DNA from: Pezizomycotina sp. ARF18
Taxonomy: Eukaryota > Ascomycota
DNA: 33,295 bases
Direction: 5' to 3'
Assembly: GCA_002224055.1 (NCBI GenBank)
Contig: AZLU01000027.1
Location: 1 to 33,295, forward strand
Shown here: positions 10,609-21,670 of the stretch, piece by piece
Numbering within the stretch: the stretch's first letter is position 1
How the letters are laid out: each line of letters starts with the position of its first letter
Made by a program: the position numbers and the translations under genes
Notes under the pieces: generated by a model
Told to the model about the DNA's origin: nothing
Seen by the model: only the letters and a program-made list of their open reading frames with translations
The model's database searches: none

Positions 10609-11740
10609 TCACAAAGGGGTGAGTTCGTTGCCTATGTTTATTTTGGGAGTAGGTCCTTTGACTTTCCCTTTACCGTCTCCTCCCTGGTCAGTCTTTGGTA
10701 CAAGATCCTCTCTCACCTTCGCCTGTTCCTCCTGTTTGTTGTCCTTCGCTGTGGCCAGCAGGAGCTTAGGCTTCGGACCTTTGTACCAGCCGTGCAGCTG
10801 ACAGCCTAGCGCGAAGATTATTCCGGCGAGGCCAACCCATTTCATTGTGCAGGTCGCGGTGCGAAGGCCCGTTGAGGTATCCACTGTGGCTCCTAATGCA
10901 TCTCCGATAGGGTTACCTAGGCCTAATCCGTTCTCAAGTATCAAAGCCAGACTTTGCCCAAATAATAAAATCCTCATTAGCGGACAACGGTACAGTCCCC
11001 AAGCGGGGGAAAGTGAAAATACGGTAATGGAAGTCGGGGAAGCTCACCAGCTTGATCATCCGCCGTACTTTTCCCTTGTAAAAGACGTATAACAGCTTCT
11101 AATTGATCCTTTTGGTCCAATATCCTCCCGCGAGAACCTTCAAGTCACTGCTTTCTGAAGGAAATGGAAAGCAAGACGTCAGTGCACGCGATAGTGATAT
11201 GCTTTAAAGAACGATAGATTGGGGCACTTACCGGCATTGAGTTTATCTAGAGTGTTCATGACTGTATCGAGTTTTGTACTTGGATCCGCTTTGTCGCTAC
11301 CACCCACCAGCGCCGTGAGGACGTTGTTCACTGAAACCAATGACATGTCAGTATTTCTATAGAGGAACGAGCCACCATTATAGCTTTATTTAAAGGAACA
11401 AGGGACTTGTGGCCCTTACGCTTCTCATCGATGGTGTCTAAATTAAAAAAAAAAAAAAAGATCTGGTTAGTGTATAGGGACGGATAAGTTTCATTGTCTT
11501 GACTTTTGTCGAAGGAGACATAGATTTGAACTTACCCAACGTTACCGCAGGTTTCTTAGATGGGGCTATCGCGTTTTGCTCAAGGTTCACCTGGCGTTGA
11601 AGAGCATCTTTTGCGGTTTGCTCGAGGTCCAGCTGCTGCTGGACTGACGCCGACTGCTGCCAACGTCTTTGAGGGCTGCCTCAAGACTGAGGAGTTTTCC
11701 CTAGCCTTTCTAAACCTCGTACCTCTCCCCCCCCACTTCA
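10609..11740 (-). CDS. Gene B: coiled-coil protein with C-terminal hydrophobic segment, paralogue of gene A
   Basis: Unrecognised family. Read on the minus strand: exon 1 part, about 11740-11536 (SLEAALKD, then after one frameshift QQQLDLEQTAKDALQRQVNL), ends in phase 1. Intron 11535-11438 follows, then an 18-nt micro-exon (11437-11420, TIDEK), intron 11419-11331, a 99-nt exon (11330-11232, NNVLTALVGGSDKADPSTK and DTVMNTLDKLNA), intron 11231-11155, and an exon 11154-11048 (DQKDQLEAVIRLLQGKSTAD). That exon is 107 nt, one base short of the 108 expected. After a last intron with an unclear acceptor, the final exon gives IIWAKSG, ENGLGLGNPIGDALGATVDT, a hydrophobic stretch (MKWVGLAGIIFALG) and a Lys/Gln-rich tail (TAKDNKQEEQAKVREDLVPK), stop at 10609. 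All resolved introns are phase 1. The 5' end is unclear: a CTAACAG acceptor near 11745 suggests upstream exons I cannot find, or a 5' truncation. Confidence 0.6.
11420..11437 (-). other. 18-nt micro-exon of gene B
   Basis: It sits between acceptor AATTTAG and donor GTAAGG, phase 1 on both sides, with flanking introns of 98 and 89 nt. It encodes TIDEK plus the two split codons (Asp before, Leu after). It matches gene A's micro-exon in length, phase and position between coiled-coil segments. Confidence 0.7.
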
Positions 11741-11759
11741 CAGCTGTTAGCAAGTGAAT

Positions 11760-13134
11760 ATTTAACAGTCAACCCTTTTTCCTTGTTTATTGGAGGAGGC
11801 TCATACTTGTGTAATATATTCTAATTATGAGTCCCTAAATGTGTATGTTTGAGGGTCAAAGAACGGGAGCTAAGGAAATTGAAAAAATAATTGTGGATTT
11901 TTGTTCAAAGAAGAAGGAAAGATCTTTTTGTTGTTTTATTATAGAAATGTATCTTCTTTTACTTGCTGTAACTTTTTAAACAAACAATAAATATGTTTTG
12001 TGATGGTTGTTTCTTAAGAGGGTCAGCCAGACTAGTTGTTTGCAGAGTGAAAGAAGTAGCTCCTGGAATTTTTGGAGGATGAATTTTTGTTAAAGGTGGG
12101 GTTTTTAAGAACGTCCTTATTTGCCTCCTGAGGTTTTTAAGGATGGTTGCTTTACTTTTCCTTCTAGATGGTTTGTTCTTAAAGCTATCGTTCAAAAAAT
12201 ATGATATAGACACTTATTATTGTGCTTTAATGATTTTTCATATTAGTGGTATATGACGTTCTTTGAAACGAATCTACGGAGAGGGTTGAGATCTCAAAGG
12301 TATAGAGGGCATTTACTCTTCGTGTTTAATTCATTTGAGTAGAACACAGTACCTGGCAAATTTACTCTAATGGATCTAACATGATTGTGCATTATATAGC
12401 TCGTGCTCAAGCCCCCTCAAGGATCTACATAATCCATTCTGGGCTTACTCATGTGTTGAAAACATGTACATCACTCGCTTGCAAAAGACTACTCGTGGAT
12501 TTCTGTCGTGGATTTCTGTCGTTTATTCATGAGCAGGTGTGAGGATGAAATCGATGCTGAGACTGGGCATGTCAATTTTCATGGGTGGGGTTGAGGTATG
12601 CTTGTATAATATATTTAAGAGCATTTTGGCCAAAAAAAGATATATTATATTTCTATGTCCGCTAAATGTACTCGATCCGTTTACGGGTAGTATCCCAATC
12701 CAACAGCTTCTCCCACGTCCGCCGCGTTCGGTCAGCTTCTTCTTTAACGTCTCCTTTACAATAAAACACCTTAACATTTTTCTCCCTTTTAACATTTTTT
12801 AATTTTAATCTTTATTATAATAATCATTTTATCTAATATTTTTAAAAGACAATAATATCACAGAATAATAACTACTACTTTAAAAACTTTATAATATTAT
12901 TATAATAAATTTTATTTTATTATATAAAAATAGTAATATATATAACGCCCGCTTTACAAATAATACCAGATATTTGTTATATATCTGCAAATTTTTTATA
13001 ACATCAAAGTACTAGTAAAATTCTTCTTTTCTATTTTAACTGTGCTATTCATTGACCAATTTGTTCCAACCCGTATATTTGGATGTTCATGCAAGTTGTT
13101 CTCGCCCTGGAGCATCCTAACATTGATAAGTTGT
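11760..13134. other. AT-rich intergenic region
   Basis: No gene is supported. A minus-strand open frame at 11959-12213 is Lys-rich but has no recognisable domain. A 13-base unit (GTGGATTTCTGTC) is repeated twice in tandem at 12495-12520. From about 12780 to 13010 the sequence is almost pure A/T. Confidence 0.55.
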
Positions 13135-13352
13135 GCCAGCACGATATGACGGCATCATCATTGCATGACGATAGCAACATTACATGTTCGCACCAACATT
13201 GGATGTTCGGACATTACATGTTCGTATCAATATTACCCAATATATTTCAGCTCGATGGTCTGTTGCCACCAAAGTTAGAATGAATCAAAGATACAAAAGG
13301 CACTTTAAAAAAAGCGCCAAGTTAGGAAAAGAGAGGTAAGATTAGCCGTCCC
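13135..13352. repeat. Dispersed element, copy 2 (short)
   Basis: The head (CCAGCACGA...), a few GGATGTTCG/CAACATT units and the 85-base tail (13268-13352, ending AAGATTAGCCGTCC) match copy 1 at 6331-6846 in the same orientation. This copy is about 300 bp shorter because its internal array is contracted. No neighbouring coding sequence like gene A is visible next to this tail. Confidence 0.75.
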
Positions 13353-13754
13353 TCTATCTTCAATGTTTCAAATTCGACCGAAAAACCAAAACCCGAATCA
13401 GGAAGGACCATTTCCTGAACCGTAAAAAAAGAGGTGTCTAAAATTTTTTTTTCTTTTCCACAAGAATATTTTCAATATGGAAAACAGCCCGAGTCCCCGT
13501 TTCTCTGACAGCTAGTAGTATTCACAAGAGCTACAAGCGTGGGGGTCCATTCTAATTCTTAAGCAGCTTGAAGAATTGGAGATTAAATAGCCTTACGAGC
13601 GAGCATGTGATGGTCGAGCCTATCGAGTTCGAACGAGCAATCAAGTGCTATTATGTTTTATAGCTTCCCACGCCTTATAAGGCCTTCGAGAACTCCACCT
13701 ATCAATCAATATAAAGAGTATAATAATATACAATTTCAAATTGGAGGAAATCAC

Positions 13755-13772
13755 GAGAGAGAGAGAGAGAGA
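13755..13772. repeat. (GA)9 microsatellite
   Basis: Nine perfect GA units. Confidence 0.95.
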
Positions 13773-14788
13773 TAAATTTCTGGAGATTTCTTATTATCTG
13801 CTGTGACTCATAAATCTAAAAGAAAACGATCTTGTGCTCCTCTCAATTTGGGGCACTTACGGGCAAGTTCTAGCAATCTATTTACTATACACGATACTAC
13901 TCACGATATATGCGGCTTGAAGGCTCCTTTTTTTTTCTTTTTATTTTCTTTTTTCCCGAGTCCTATACGCTGGTTGGCAGAAGGAGAATTCTAAGAGGTA
14001 CTACTTTTGAGCGAGAACCTACTTTGGGTGATAACATACCACAGGCATTCTCGTGAGATACACAAGGAAAGTAAATGTAAGTATTTATATATCTCTATGT
14101 AACATTAGGTATATTATCTAGTAATTTTTCGGAGCTGTAACTTTTCTCTCGAGACGTTTTCACAATTTGCTCCTGTGTATAACGGTAACACATAATAGAA
14201 AGTCGGCATATGACATCTTTGCGAAATAATGGAAGCAATGCATCGAGCTAAATCAGAGCAGAAAAAAAAAATCACGGAGAAGAAAATACCTGAAGTGGCG
14301 AACTAACGCAAATACGAAAAAGAAAAGAAAAGAAAAAAAAAATCTAAATACTGTTATTTATTGATAACGAAAGTTCAAGTTGTAGTATCATGGATGAAGG
14401 AAAAAGAAAAGGTATCCTTGATTGTATTACGACTTATATTAGCTGGCTCAAGATATTTCGAGTTCCAGATGACTTCGAAATGGCCCGCCATCATTGTCTA
14501 ACGCCGTAATACGACAGATCCTAGATCCTCAAGGTGGCTCATCGCATTGAGTTGCGAACATTTGAGATTTTCGGCGAATTCTGCGCACGTTTTGCCGATA
14601 CTGAATGAATCATATTTGATAGAAAATATGATTATATTGCCTTGAAGATATCCGTGGGATCATCGGATGGCATTCCTTGCTTTTAATATGACCCCAGGAG
14701 AGATGGCGAAGATCAGCTTTTACTTTGCTATTTGAATGCCACCCTGAAAACCTCGTGCGTCCGCGACGCTGTCCAAAAATGTTCAAGG

Positions 14789-14817
14789 AAAAAAAAAAAA
14801 AAAAAAAAAAAAAAAAA
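14789..14817. repeat. Poly-A run (29 A)
   Basis: An uninterrupted A run in intergenic DNA. It has no upstream gene or target-site duplication that would mark it as a retrotransposed tail. Confidence 0.9.
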
Positions 14818-15424
14818 CATAAAATATCAAAGGGATGAAAATCAAACGAAGAAGCTACAACACTCAAAGGTACCATATACATCTCGAGCCATGTCACTTT
14901 TTTTTTCTGTTTGATTTTTCGGCGATAGGCAAACGTGGCGGTTAAGCGCCGTGGAAGCACACCCCCACCAGCTCCAACCCACCCCTTCTTCTTTTGGCTC
15001 TGGTTACCTTGCGCGTAGTCATGGCGTCCTCTCGATATGCTTTTTTATACGAAAAATCAAGAAGCATCCTGAGATTATTGGTATTTCACCAGTGCCTCAA
15101 ACTAATGAAGTTGAAGAAGTCCTTTGAAGAATGGCCATCATTTCTCTTCTAGAGATATCTCGAGTTTCTATTGTTCTCACGGCTTTTTTTTTTTTTTGGA
15201 ACAAGGAAACAAAATATTACCCCCTTACTTGTGTTTCTGCAGGCCGGGCACTAGCATGAGGCTTTTTTTCGGCGAGTCGAAGCGGGGGTTCATGCACATT
15301 CGAACGAAGTGTTCACAGGTTTAGTAGAAAAACTAGTACGCAACGTTTGACACTAAACGTCTTTTACGCAGCGGTGCTTCTAGCTTGTTCAAGTGTGCTC
15401 GTGTGTAGCACGAGCCGCCATCTA

Positions 15425-15640
15425 TGCCCGACTTTAGGAGGGTTCTAGACGGGCCAGAATTTGCACAGCAGGGTCATGCCAAGATCACGTGAAAATCACG
15501 GACCATCCATACAATTTGCACGTGACTAATTAGGACAAGGTAATCAGGACGAGGCTGTCTGAGGGGGTAGGGCCCCTCCCACAGCTTGCAAACCTCTCTT
15601 TAGTAGCATTTAATTCCGCTATTAGTCCTAAAGTCGGGCA
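15425..15640. mobile_element. Candidate MITE-like element with 15-bp perfect terminal inverted repeats
   Basis: TGCCCGACTTTAGGA at 15425-15439 is the exact reverse complement of TCCTAAAGTCGGGCA at 15626-15640. Just outside both ends a further CGCCAT/ATGGCG match follows after a 3-4 base gap, so the arms may reach about 25 bp. The 186-bp interior is GC-richer than its surroundings, has no ORF, and holds two CACGTG hexamers (15486 and 15519) and a repeated AATTTGCAC. Size, inverted ends and lack of coding sequence fit a non-autonomous DNA element. No target-site duplication was found, so the call is tentative. Confidence 0.5.
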
Positions 15641-16416
15641 CCTCATGGCGAGTCCCAGCGAGCGTATCGTGTTATTATTAGCTGGTTGACGGTCGATGAC
15701 GGCCATGGGGGGTTAAGGAGGGATTGGTTATATTGGGCCTTCAGGAGGTAAGCAGCAGCAGCTACTTATTTCAACAATGTTTTGACTTACAACCACTACT
15801 ACTTAGTAGTCTACCTTTTTTTCCCCCGTAGTTTACCTCCTTTATAATGATATTCTTATATATATATAAATTATATTTGCGGGGACCATCTTTCCTATCT
15901 GATCGCCTTTTTTTGCATTTTGTATTTTGTGACTCGAAAAGAGAAATCCACCTTCTTGTCAAGTCTCGAGGTGGGACGCTCCTTTTTTTTTTTTTTTGAA
16001 AATCCTTTTTTTTTTTTTTATTGCAGCGTCTCGTAGCCATTGCTCGCAGCGTGAAAAAAGATGTCTGCCGCAACCCCACTGCGGCAGATATGGTCACGTG
16101 ATATAATGATCGAGACAGGTTGAAATATCCATCTACTCCACTTCGATATTACACGGCAATTTTTATATTGAAGTGAGTGGGATACGGAAACATTGCCAAT
16201 CTATATATACATACTGAGATATTGTATGTAGTGTAGTATTAGTATATTGGCAACTAGCTGGAATCTCCTCATACTGAAAAGAAAAAAAGGTAGGGTAAAT
16301 GAAGAACGGAGAGGGAATTCGAAGTCCAACTACTCCAGCAGAACGTGAGGAAGACAGACGTAACGCAAAGGGCAATATAATTCTGCTCTAAAGCCTTTTA
16401 TTTATTTTTTATTATT

Positions 16417-16449
<33 letters not shown>

Positions 16450-17015
16450 TCGAGAAGAGTTGACCATGTCACGAGTTCTGCTGAGGTCAGAGACAACTGC
16501 TATCATTTAATCATTTACCTCGTCATTCGCTCTAAAAATACGAGGGAGGTGATAGTTATCAAGTGCATATTTCATTTTAACCGGGGGTTCTTGATATAGT
16601 ACTAGTATTACCTACTAAGTATTATTATTATTACCCACTACGCTTTACCGCTTTTATACCGTCACTCCCCCCCGGTGCTATATATATTTAGGTATATAGC
16701 CAAATTAATAGTAATTAATATATTACTGTCCGTTCGTCCTTCACATTCTTAATCGTTACTTTTGCCATGTATTCCTCTTCTTTTCAGTAAGCTTTGGTTA
16801 CTACGTACGTAGGCACTTACCCAACAACCGTCGTTTACTGTTACGAGGCCCTTGTTGAAAAAAAGTTCAGCCCCAGATGGTCCGGCGCCGTTAGCATCTT
16901 GTGGAATTCAGCTTAGACACCACGTCCATCCCGACCCAACCTTCCTCGTTGCCACCCCGATACATTTTAATCTGGTAATGAGCCCTTTGGGTCTCGTCCC
17001 TCGGTCTCTTTCAAA
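15641..17015. other. Intergenic region upstream of the APP1-like gene
   Basis: No gene is supported. It contains a perfect 8-bp hairpin with a 7-nt loop (CTGCCGCA/TGCGGCAG, 16065-16087), a CACGTG at 16095-16100, a 30-base T run (16419-16448) and a TATATATAT stretch at 16679-16687. The last could serve as a TATA element for a downstream + transcript. Confidence 0.5.
16419..16448. repeat. Poly-T run (30 T)
   Basis: An uninterrupted T run in intergenic DNA. Confidence 0.9.
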
Positions 17016-17451
17016 GTGAGGAGACCTCTCTTCAACCTTCGTCCTCGGCTCCAGAACACTACATCCTTCTTCAGGTTCCTCGTCCGCCGGGGACTCTCCG
17101 TCGCAAACTCCTTCCGCGGTACCTTCGACCTTGGGGATCGAACACCCGCTTCTCCGCCACTCCTTCACAGGAGCTTCGGCCAGCGCACATACTCGAAGAT
17201 CTTTAATATACTTAATAATTGTGGCACAAAGAGGAGGCTTAAAAGGCACATCAAAGCTTTCGCAAAGATGCAACGGCAATATCCGTTGGCAGGAGGAGGA
17301 GGGGGCTGCGAAGGCGTGGGAGATGATGGAGAACCTATGATCGGCCCCGTATCAGTCAAGATCGAGGATCATCGGTTGGCACGGCTGGAAGACCAACGTC
17401 GTCATCATCGGCCTCGGGCGGGTGGTCCTCGTGGTGAACCCTGCAGCGTAC

Positions 17452-20034
17452 ATGCATTCTTCGGGAGAACCACGCGAGAAAGGGGCAAAGCGGAAGATGA
17501 TCGCTTCGTACCTGAAGGCTGCAAACGAGGTGCGACAAAACTACACTTCTGGCTACTTTTCCGATAGGTCGGTGCGCAAGGATATTGAAAGCGTGGACGC
17601 CGACGGGGGTGGTGCTTGGACGGATACAGAAATGATTCACAATGGAAGGGAGGAGATGATCGTATTCCCAGCTACGCCAGGCGGAGATCCACAGCCTGGA
17701 GGTCACAACAGAAGCGTCGACGAATCGGGTTACACTCGGCATCACCAGTATCCGGACGAGGAGGACCAGCAGCAGCAGCACGATGTGGAAGCGTTCAACA
17801 TGACGATTCGCAAAACAATGGCAACTGCCAGAATTCGTTGAGCAAAAGCCTATGGTTGACGTAGATGTCCGGGGTTGGATATTCTATCCTCACAACGGAC
17901 CACTCACCCGTAACAGAGAATATGGATGGTATGGCGCGGCAAATGTGCGGTCTCCCTTCCCAAGGGAGAGGAGTTACCAAGGGGACCAAGAAGCTGCCAA
18001 GGAAGCTGAAAGGGCCTTAGCACGTGATTCAGAACTGGCGGGAAGGGAAGTAGCAGACCATCCAGTAGCGAGGAGTGGATCCGAGGGCAACCACTCCGGA
18101 ACCTGGGGTGTGAAGCGCCTGTCATGGAAGCTTGCCGCGGCAGTAACGGGTTCCAGCGCAACCCCATGCAGAGCAATATCCACTTACGGGGCAGGAGCTG
18201 GATACGGCGCATGGATTCCTTAAACGAGGCTTGCGCCGTTCATGGCCAGGCCGACCCCACACCTCCCGTCACGCTATTCTTCTACAATTCCAAAACCTCA
18301 CAATCTCGCACGATTCTCACAAACGAATTCGGCCAGTTCTCCATCAGGGCGGGTCTTCCGTTTGTTCTACTCACGTGCGGGTTCTCGCTTCTGAGAAGCT
18401 GCATGAGACCGAGGAAATTCAACTCTTGGAACCGCACGGAATCAGCTGATATCCGACATTGACGATACCATCAAGCATTCCGCGGTGAGCATGGGTGCCA
18501 GGGAGATGTTTCGGAACACTTTTATTCGTGACCTTAAACCCTCGTCATTCCGGGGGTAAAGGAACTCTATAATACATTGAACCTGCTGGAGGTACCGATA
18601 CATTACGTTTCCAATAGCCCTGGCAACTTTACCCCTGCTATCCCAATACTTTTCCATAGCGGGCCTTCCGAAGGGTTCGTTTCATCTGAAACAGTACAGC
18701 GGCATGTTACAGGGCATTTTTGAGCCAGTTGCAGAGCGCAAGAAGCGACCTCGAAAGAATTCTCAAGGACTTCCCTGAACGCAGGTTCATCTTGGTGGGT
18801 GACTCGGGCGAAGCAGACCTCGAGGTCTACTCGGAGATAGCCCTGGGACATCCTGGTCGAATACGAGCTATTTTATCCGCGACATTACCACAAAGGAGGA
18901 TTTCGTTTTTTTCAGCGAAAACCGCCCGCCTAGCGATGGCCGTAGAGCGGTATCAGCCGAAGCGTAGTAGCTCAGACCTTGGGGTAGTAGTGAGCGGCCG
19001 CCAGTGCCGCCAAGGCCGGATTCCGCCATTCTGGACCACAGCGCCAACGACTATCGCGAGCCGGCGGAAAATCTGATCGATTTTTCTAGTTCAGATGAAG
19101 AAGGACCGGAAGAGCTCAAGCCGATGGAAGGAGTGTCCATGTACCCAACCACAGTCCTCAACATGTTCAAAGGCAGGGCAGCATCTCATCGGTATCATCG
19201 CGATCATCGCAACTGAATCGCCCCCTCCCTTACCGAAGAAACCGTCAGAGCTGAAAGGGTCGAAGCTGCCGTCTTCACACGATACGCCGCAACCCCGGGA
19301 AATGGTTAACGTCAATGCGATTGCAGCGGCAACCCTCCAGCGTCGGCTCTCGGTGTTGGTGGAAATTACGACAGGCTGAACAGCTCTACAGGCGGCGTAT
19401 ACCACCTCAAAAGCCGCCAAAACCTCCTTCCCTCTTCGATTCCGCCAAGGAGTCTGAGATTTCAGCTTTAATCGTCACCACTCTGCCAATGATGTCAGCG
19501 AACTCAAGGTGCCACCGCCGCTCCTCCCCGCAGGAAGGCTAACACTTGGAACGAGCACCAGCCTACTGCGCCAAGCTCCGCAATAGGCAGAGCTATAGCG
19601 CCGACCATGGCGGCAGCAGCAGCGCCTGCTCTGCACGACAAGCAAAAACTAGAATCCGTCGTCCCATCGCCGTTAGCACCGCCCAAACCTAAGCCGGCAA
19701 ACACAACAACTATGCTCAGGCGCGTAGCTGCCGGGAACCAGTCGTCACAGAGCCTAGGTCGTCCGTCGGCAGGGGCCATTCGTATAGCTATTCGGGTGGC
19801 GGAGGTTCCGGAGGTTCGATACCGCCGCAAACCGGCACTGAGGCCTATGATCCCGCTTCGGGCATAGAAAAAAGGTGTGGCTGTGGAACCAACGGTGGGA
19901 AAGGGCTCGCGAATCGATGGAAGCTCACGGTGTTTTTTAAAGAAATGGAGGAAGGAACCGATGTTCTGCAGGATGCCGTGAGTGTAGTTCAAGAAGTTAT
20001 GACGGGGGCCGACGGCAATAGAGAATCACCTTGA
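17452..20034 (+). CDS. APP1: APP1-like actin-patch phosphatidate phosphatase, frameshifted
   Basis: APP1-family enzymes are Mg-dependent phosphatidate phosphatases that dephosphorylate phosphatidic acid to diacylglycerol at cortical actin patches. Family landmarks appear in order across changing frames: N-terminal KRKMIASYLKAANEVRQNY (about 17490-17545), FPSYARRRS-like segment (17665-17690), VDVDVRGWIFYPHNGPLTRN (17855-17914), VTLFFYNSKTSQSRTILTNE (18268-18327), THVRVLASEKLHETEE (18370-18416), catalytic DIDDT (18455-18469) followed by KHS and GAREMFRNTFIRDL, HYVSNSP (18601-18620), GSFHLKQYSGMLQGIFEPVA (18674-18733) and LVGDSGEADLEVY (18791-18830). A Pro-rich tail with SH3-ligand-like PPPLPKKP (about 19221-19244) and PPQKPPKPP follows. 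A C-terminal KKVWLWNQRWERARESMEAH (from about 19868) is typical of fungal members. At least eight single-base frame changes interrupt it, one at the SP-W-QLYP site. The ATG at 17452 was chosen because the family-like sequence starts just after it; an in-frame ATG at 17422 and open sequence back to 17016 leave the start uncertain. Confidence 0.85.
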
Positions 20035-21670
20035 GGAAATCCTTCTCGTTCACTCTAAGTTCAAGTTGCCGTACATTACTGCACATCGCGAGTAGGGAAG
20101 TAAACCTCTTCGATATTCGTTCGCATAGAAATCTATGAAGAACTTGGGAAGCAGCTAGTCTTTTTTTTCTTTTTTTTTTTTTCACATTGCGTTGCTTTAT
20201 ACATTCAGCAGAGCAAAAAGTTTCTGATGGTGATTCAGAGTAGATGCCTGTAAAATAGGGATCTCCTTATCGTCTTCCCCGTTTTTGTCTTTCTTCTCTC
20301 GCCGGCCTCTTTTCTTTCTTTTTTTCTTTCTATTTATTTTTTATCTTTTTACATTCCTCTTAACTTACTATCCGTATTGTATTGATTAAAAGCATCACAA
20401 ACAGGTTGCATTGAATCCGTAACAACTCCGCTACCCACGTTCTCAGCATTTAGCCCGTCTTGACTTTTAGATCCCCTCATAGCTTCTCTTTTCCCCCCTT
20501 TCCCCCTTTCCTCCTTTCCCCTTTCTCTTTTCTTCCCTTCCTCTATTTCCTTATTCCTTTCGTTTCTTTTTTCCTTCTTGTTTCTTCTTTTCTTTCTTTC
20601 TTTTTTTCCTATCTTGTTTTAAACTTCATTTGCTTCATCAAACGCGATTTGCACAACTGTCACAACTATACCAATATTGGAACGGTCTCTCAGACGGGTC
20701 ACGATACTAAGATTGCTATACAAAGTTTAACGGGCACATATAATATTAATTGAACAATGAAAGAAATACTCTAGGAATAATGTATAGCCGTTCAGCCTTT
20801 TTAGAACTTCTCGTAACGTCTAGTAGCATTGAGAAGATTCTTCTATGATGCTCTAAGCTATAAGAACAAGCATATTTGGAGAAAGAGATGTCTAATAGAA
20901 GGTCTAGAATATTTACTAAGCACTTCAAGCAGCATTTATAAAAGATTTGTCACGAATGCATTCAATCTACCTCCGTAAGTATAAGACCAAAAACTTATCT
21001 ACCCCCCTTTTTTTTTTTCGCTACCGGCCGGCAGCCGCTGGAAAAGGGAAAGCGCGGGTAAAGAAAAGGTTAGAAGTCACGTGCCACCTACAGCACGCGT
21101 GATTTTACTTTCGCTTATCGAGAATCTCATAATCAAAAATCAAAAATCAGAAAAAAAAAAAAAAAAAAAAAGGCTAGGAAATCTCTCTGTCCATTAGGAG
21201 ATATATTTCTCAGCTTTGGCTAATCATACCGGTTAAAACATCCCCCCCCAAATCCGATTAATAACTAAAAATTATTGGAACGGCAACCAAAAAAAAAAAA
21301 AAAAAGATCCTTTGAAAAAAAAAAAAAAAAAATTGTTATCGCTGACAATTTAATTCCACTAGGACGGGTTCTCCTTCTTTCCTCTCTCACGATGTCGCTA
21401 TTGCTACCGAACGAAAGAAGTATAAATGGGCTCGCCGTTTCCCTCCTTGCCAAACATGTTCTCATTCAGAAAAACATCAGCATCAATTGCATTCATATCC
21501 ACAGTTGCTTTACTGTTCTCCATAATCGCCTACAATATAGATATCATTTCAAGTACTCTATCAAGAGCATTACTAGCACAATAAGCACCACCCATAACAA
21601 CAACTCCAGCTTCGGCAACAGCAAGTCAAAAACCCCCACTGGTGTTAAATACCCCGAATTCCCAACCGCA
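20035..21670. other. Intergenic region between APP1-like and pirin genes
   Basis: It is pyrimidine-rich, especially 20465-20610 where the + strand is almost only C and T, the kind of tract seen in fungal promoters. It also holds A runs (21151-21170, 21288-21305, 21317-21332) and a CACGTG at 21078-21083. An open frame from ATG 21458 could encode a short hydrophobic peptide ([20 protein letters not shown]) upstream of pirin. It may be a leader exon or chance; I see no proof. Confidence 0.5.

Larger units (their letters stand above)
13353..15424. other. Gene-poor interval
   Basis: No convincing ORF. Open frames at 13803-13994, 14610-14960 (-) and 15124-15324 lack protein character and are interrupted by homopolymers. 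It contains a (GA)9 microsatellite and a 29-base A run, listed separately. Confidence 0.55.

Noticed and set aside
12780-13010. Mitochondrial DNA insertion (almost pure A/T)
   Set aside because: No mitochondrial gene, tRNA or intron feature can be seen, so base composition alone is not enough.
6331-13352. CRISPR-like array
   Set aside because: The units are imperfect, have no constant repeat with unique spacers, and the genome is clearly eukaryotic.
16908-17279. Minus-strand ORF of 123 codons opposite the APP1 upstream region
   Set aside because: Its content looks like the antisense of the + strand sequence, with no domain or splice evidence.
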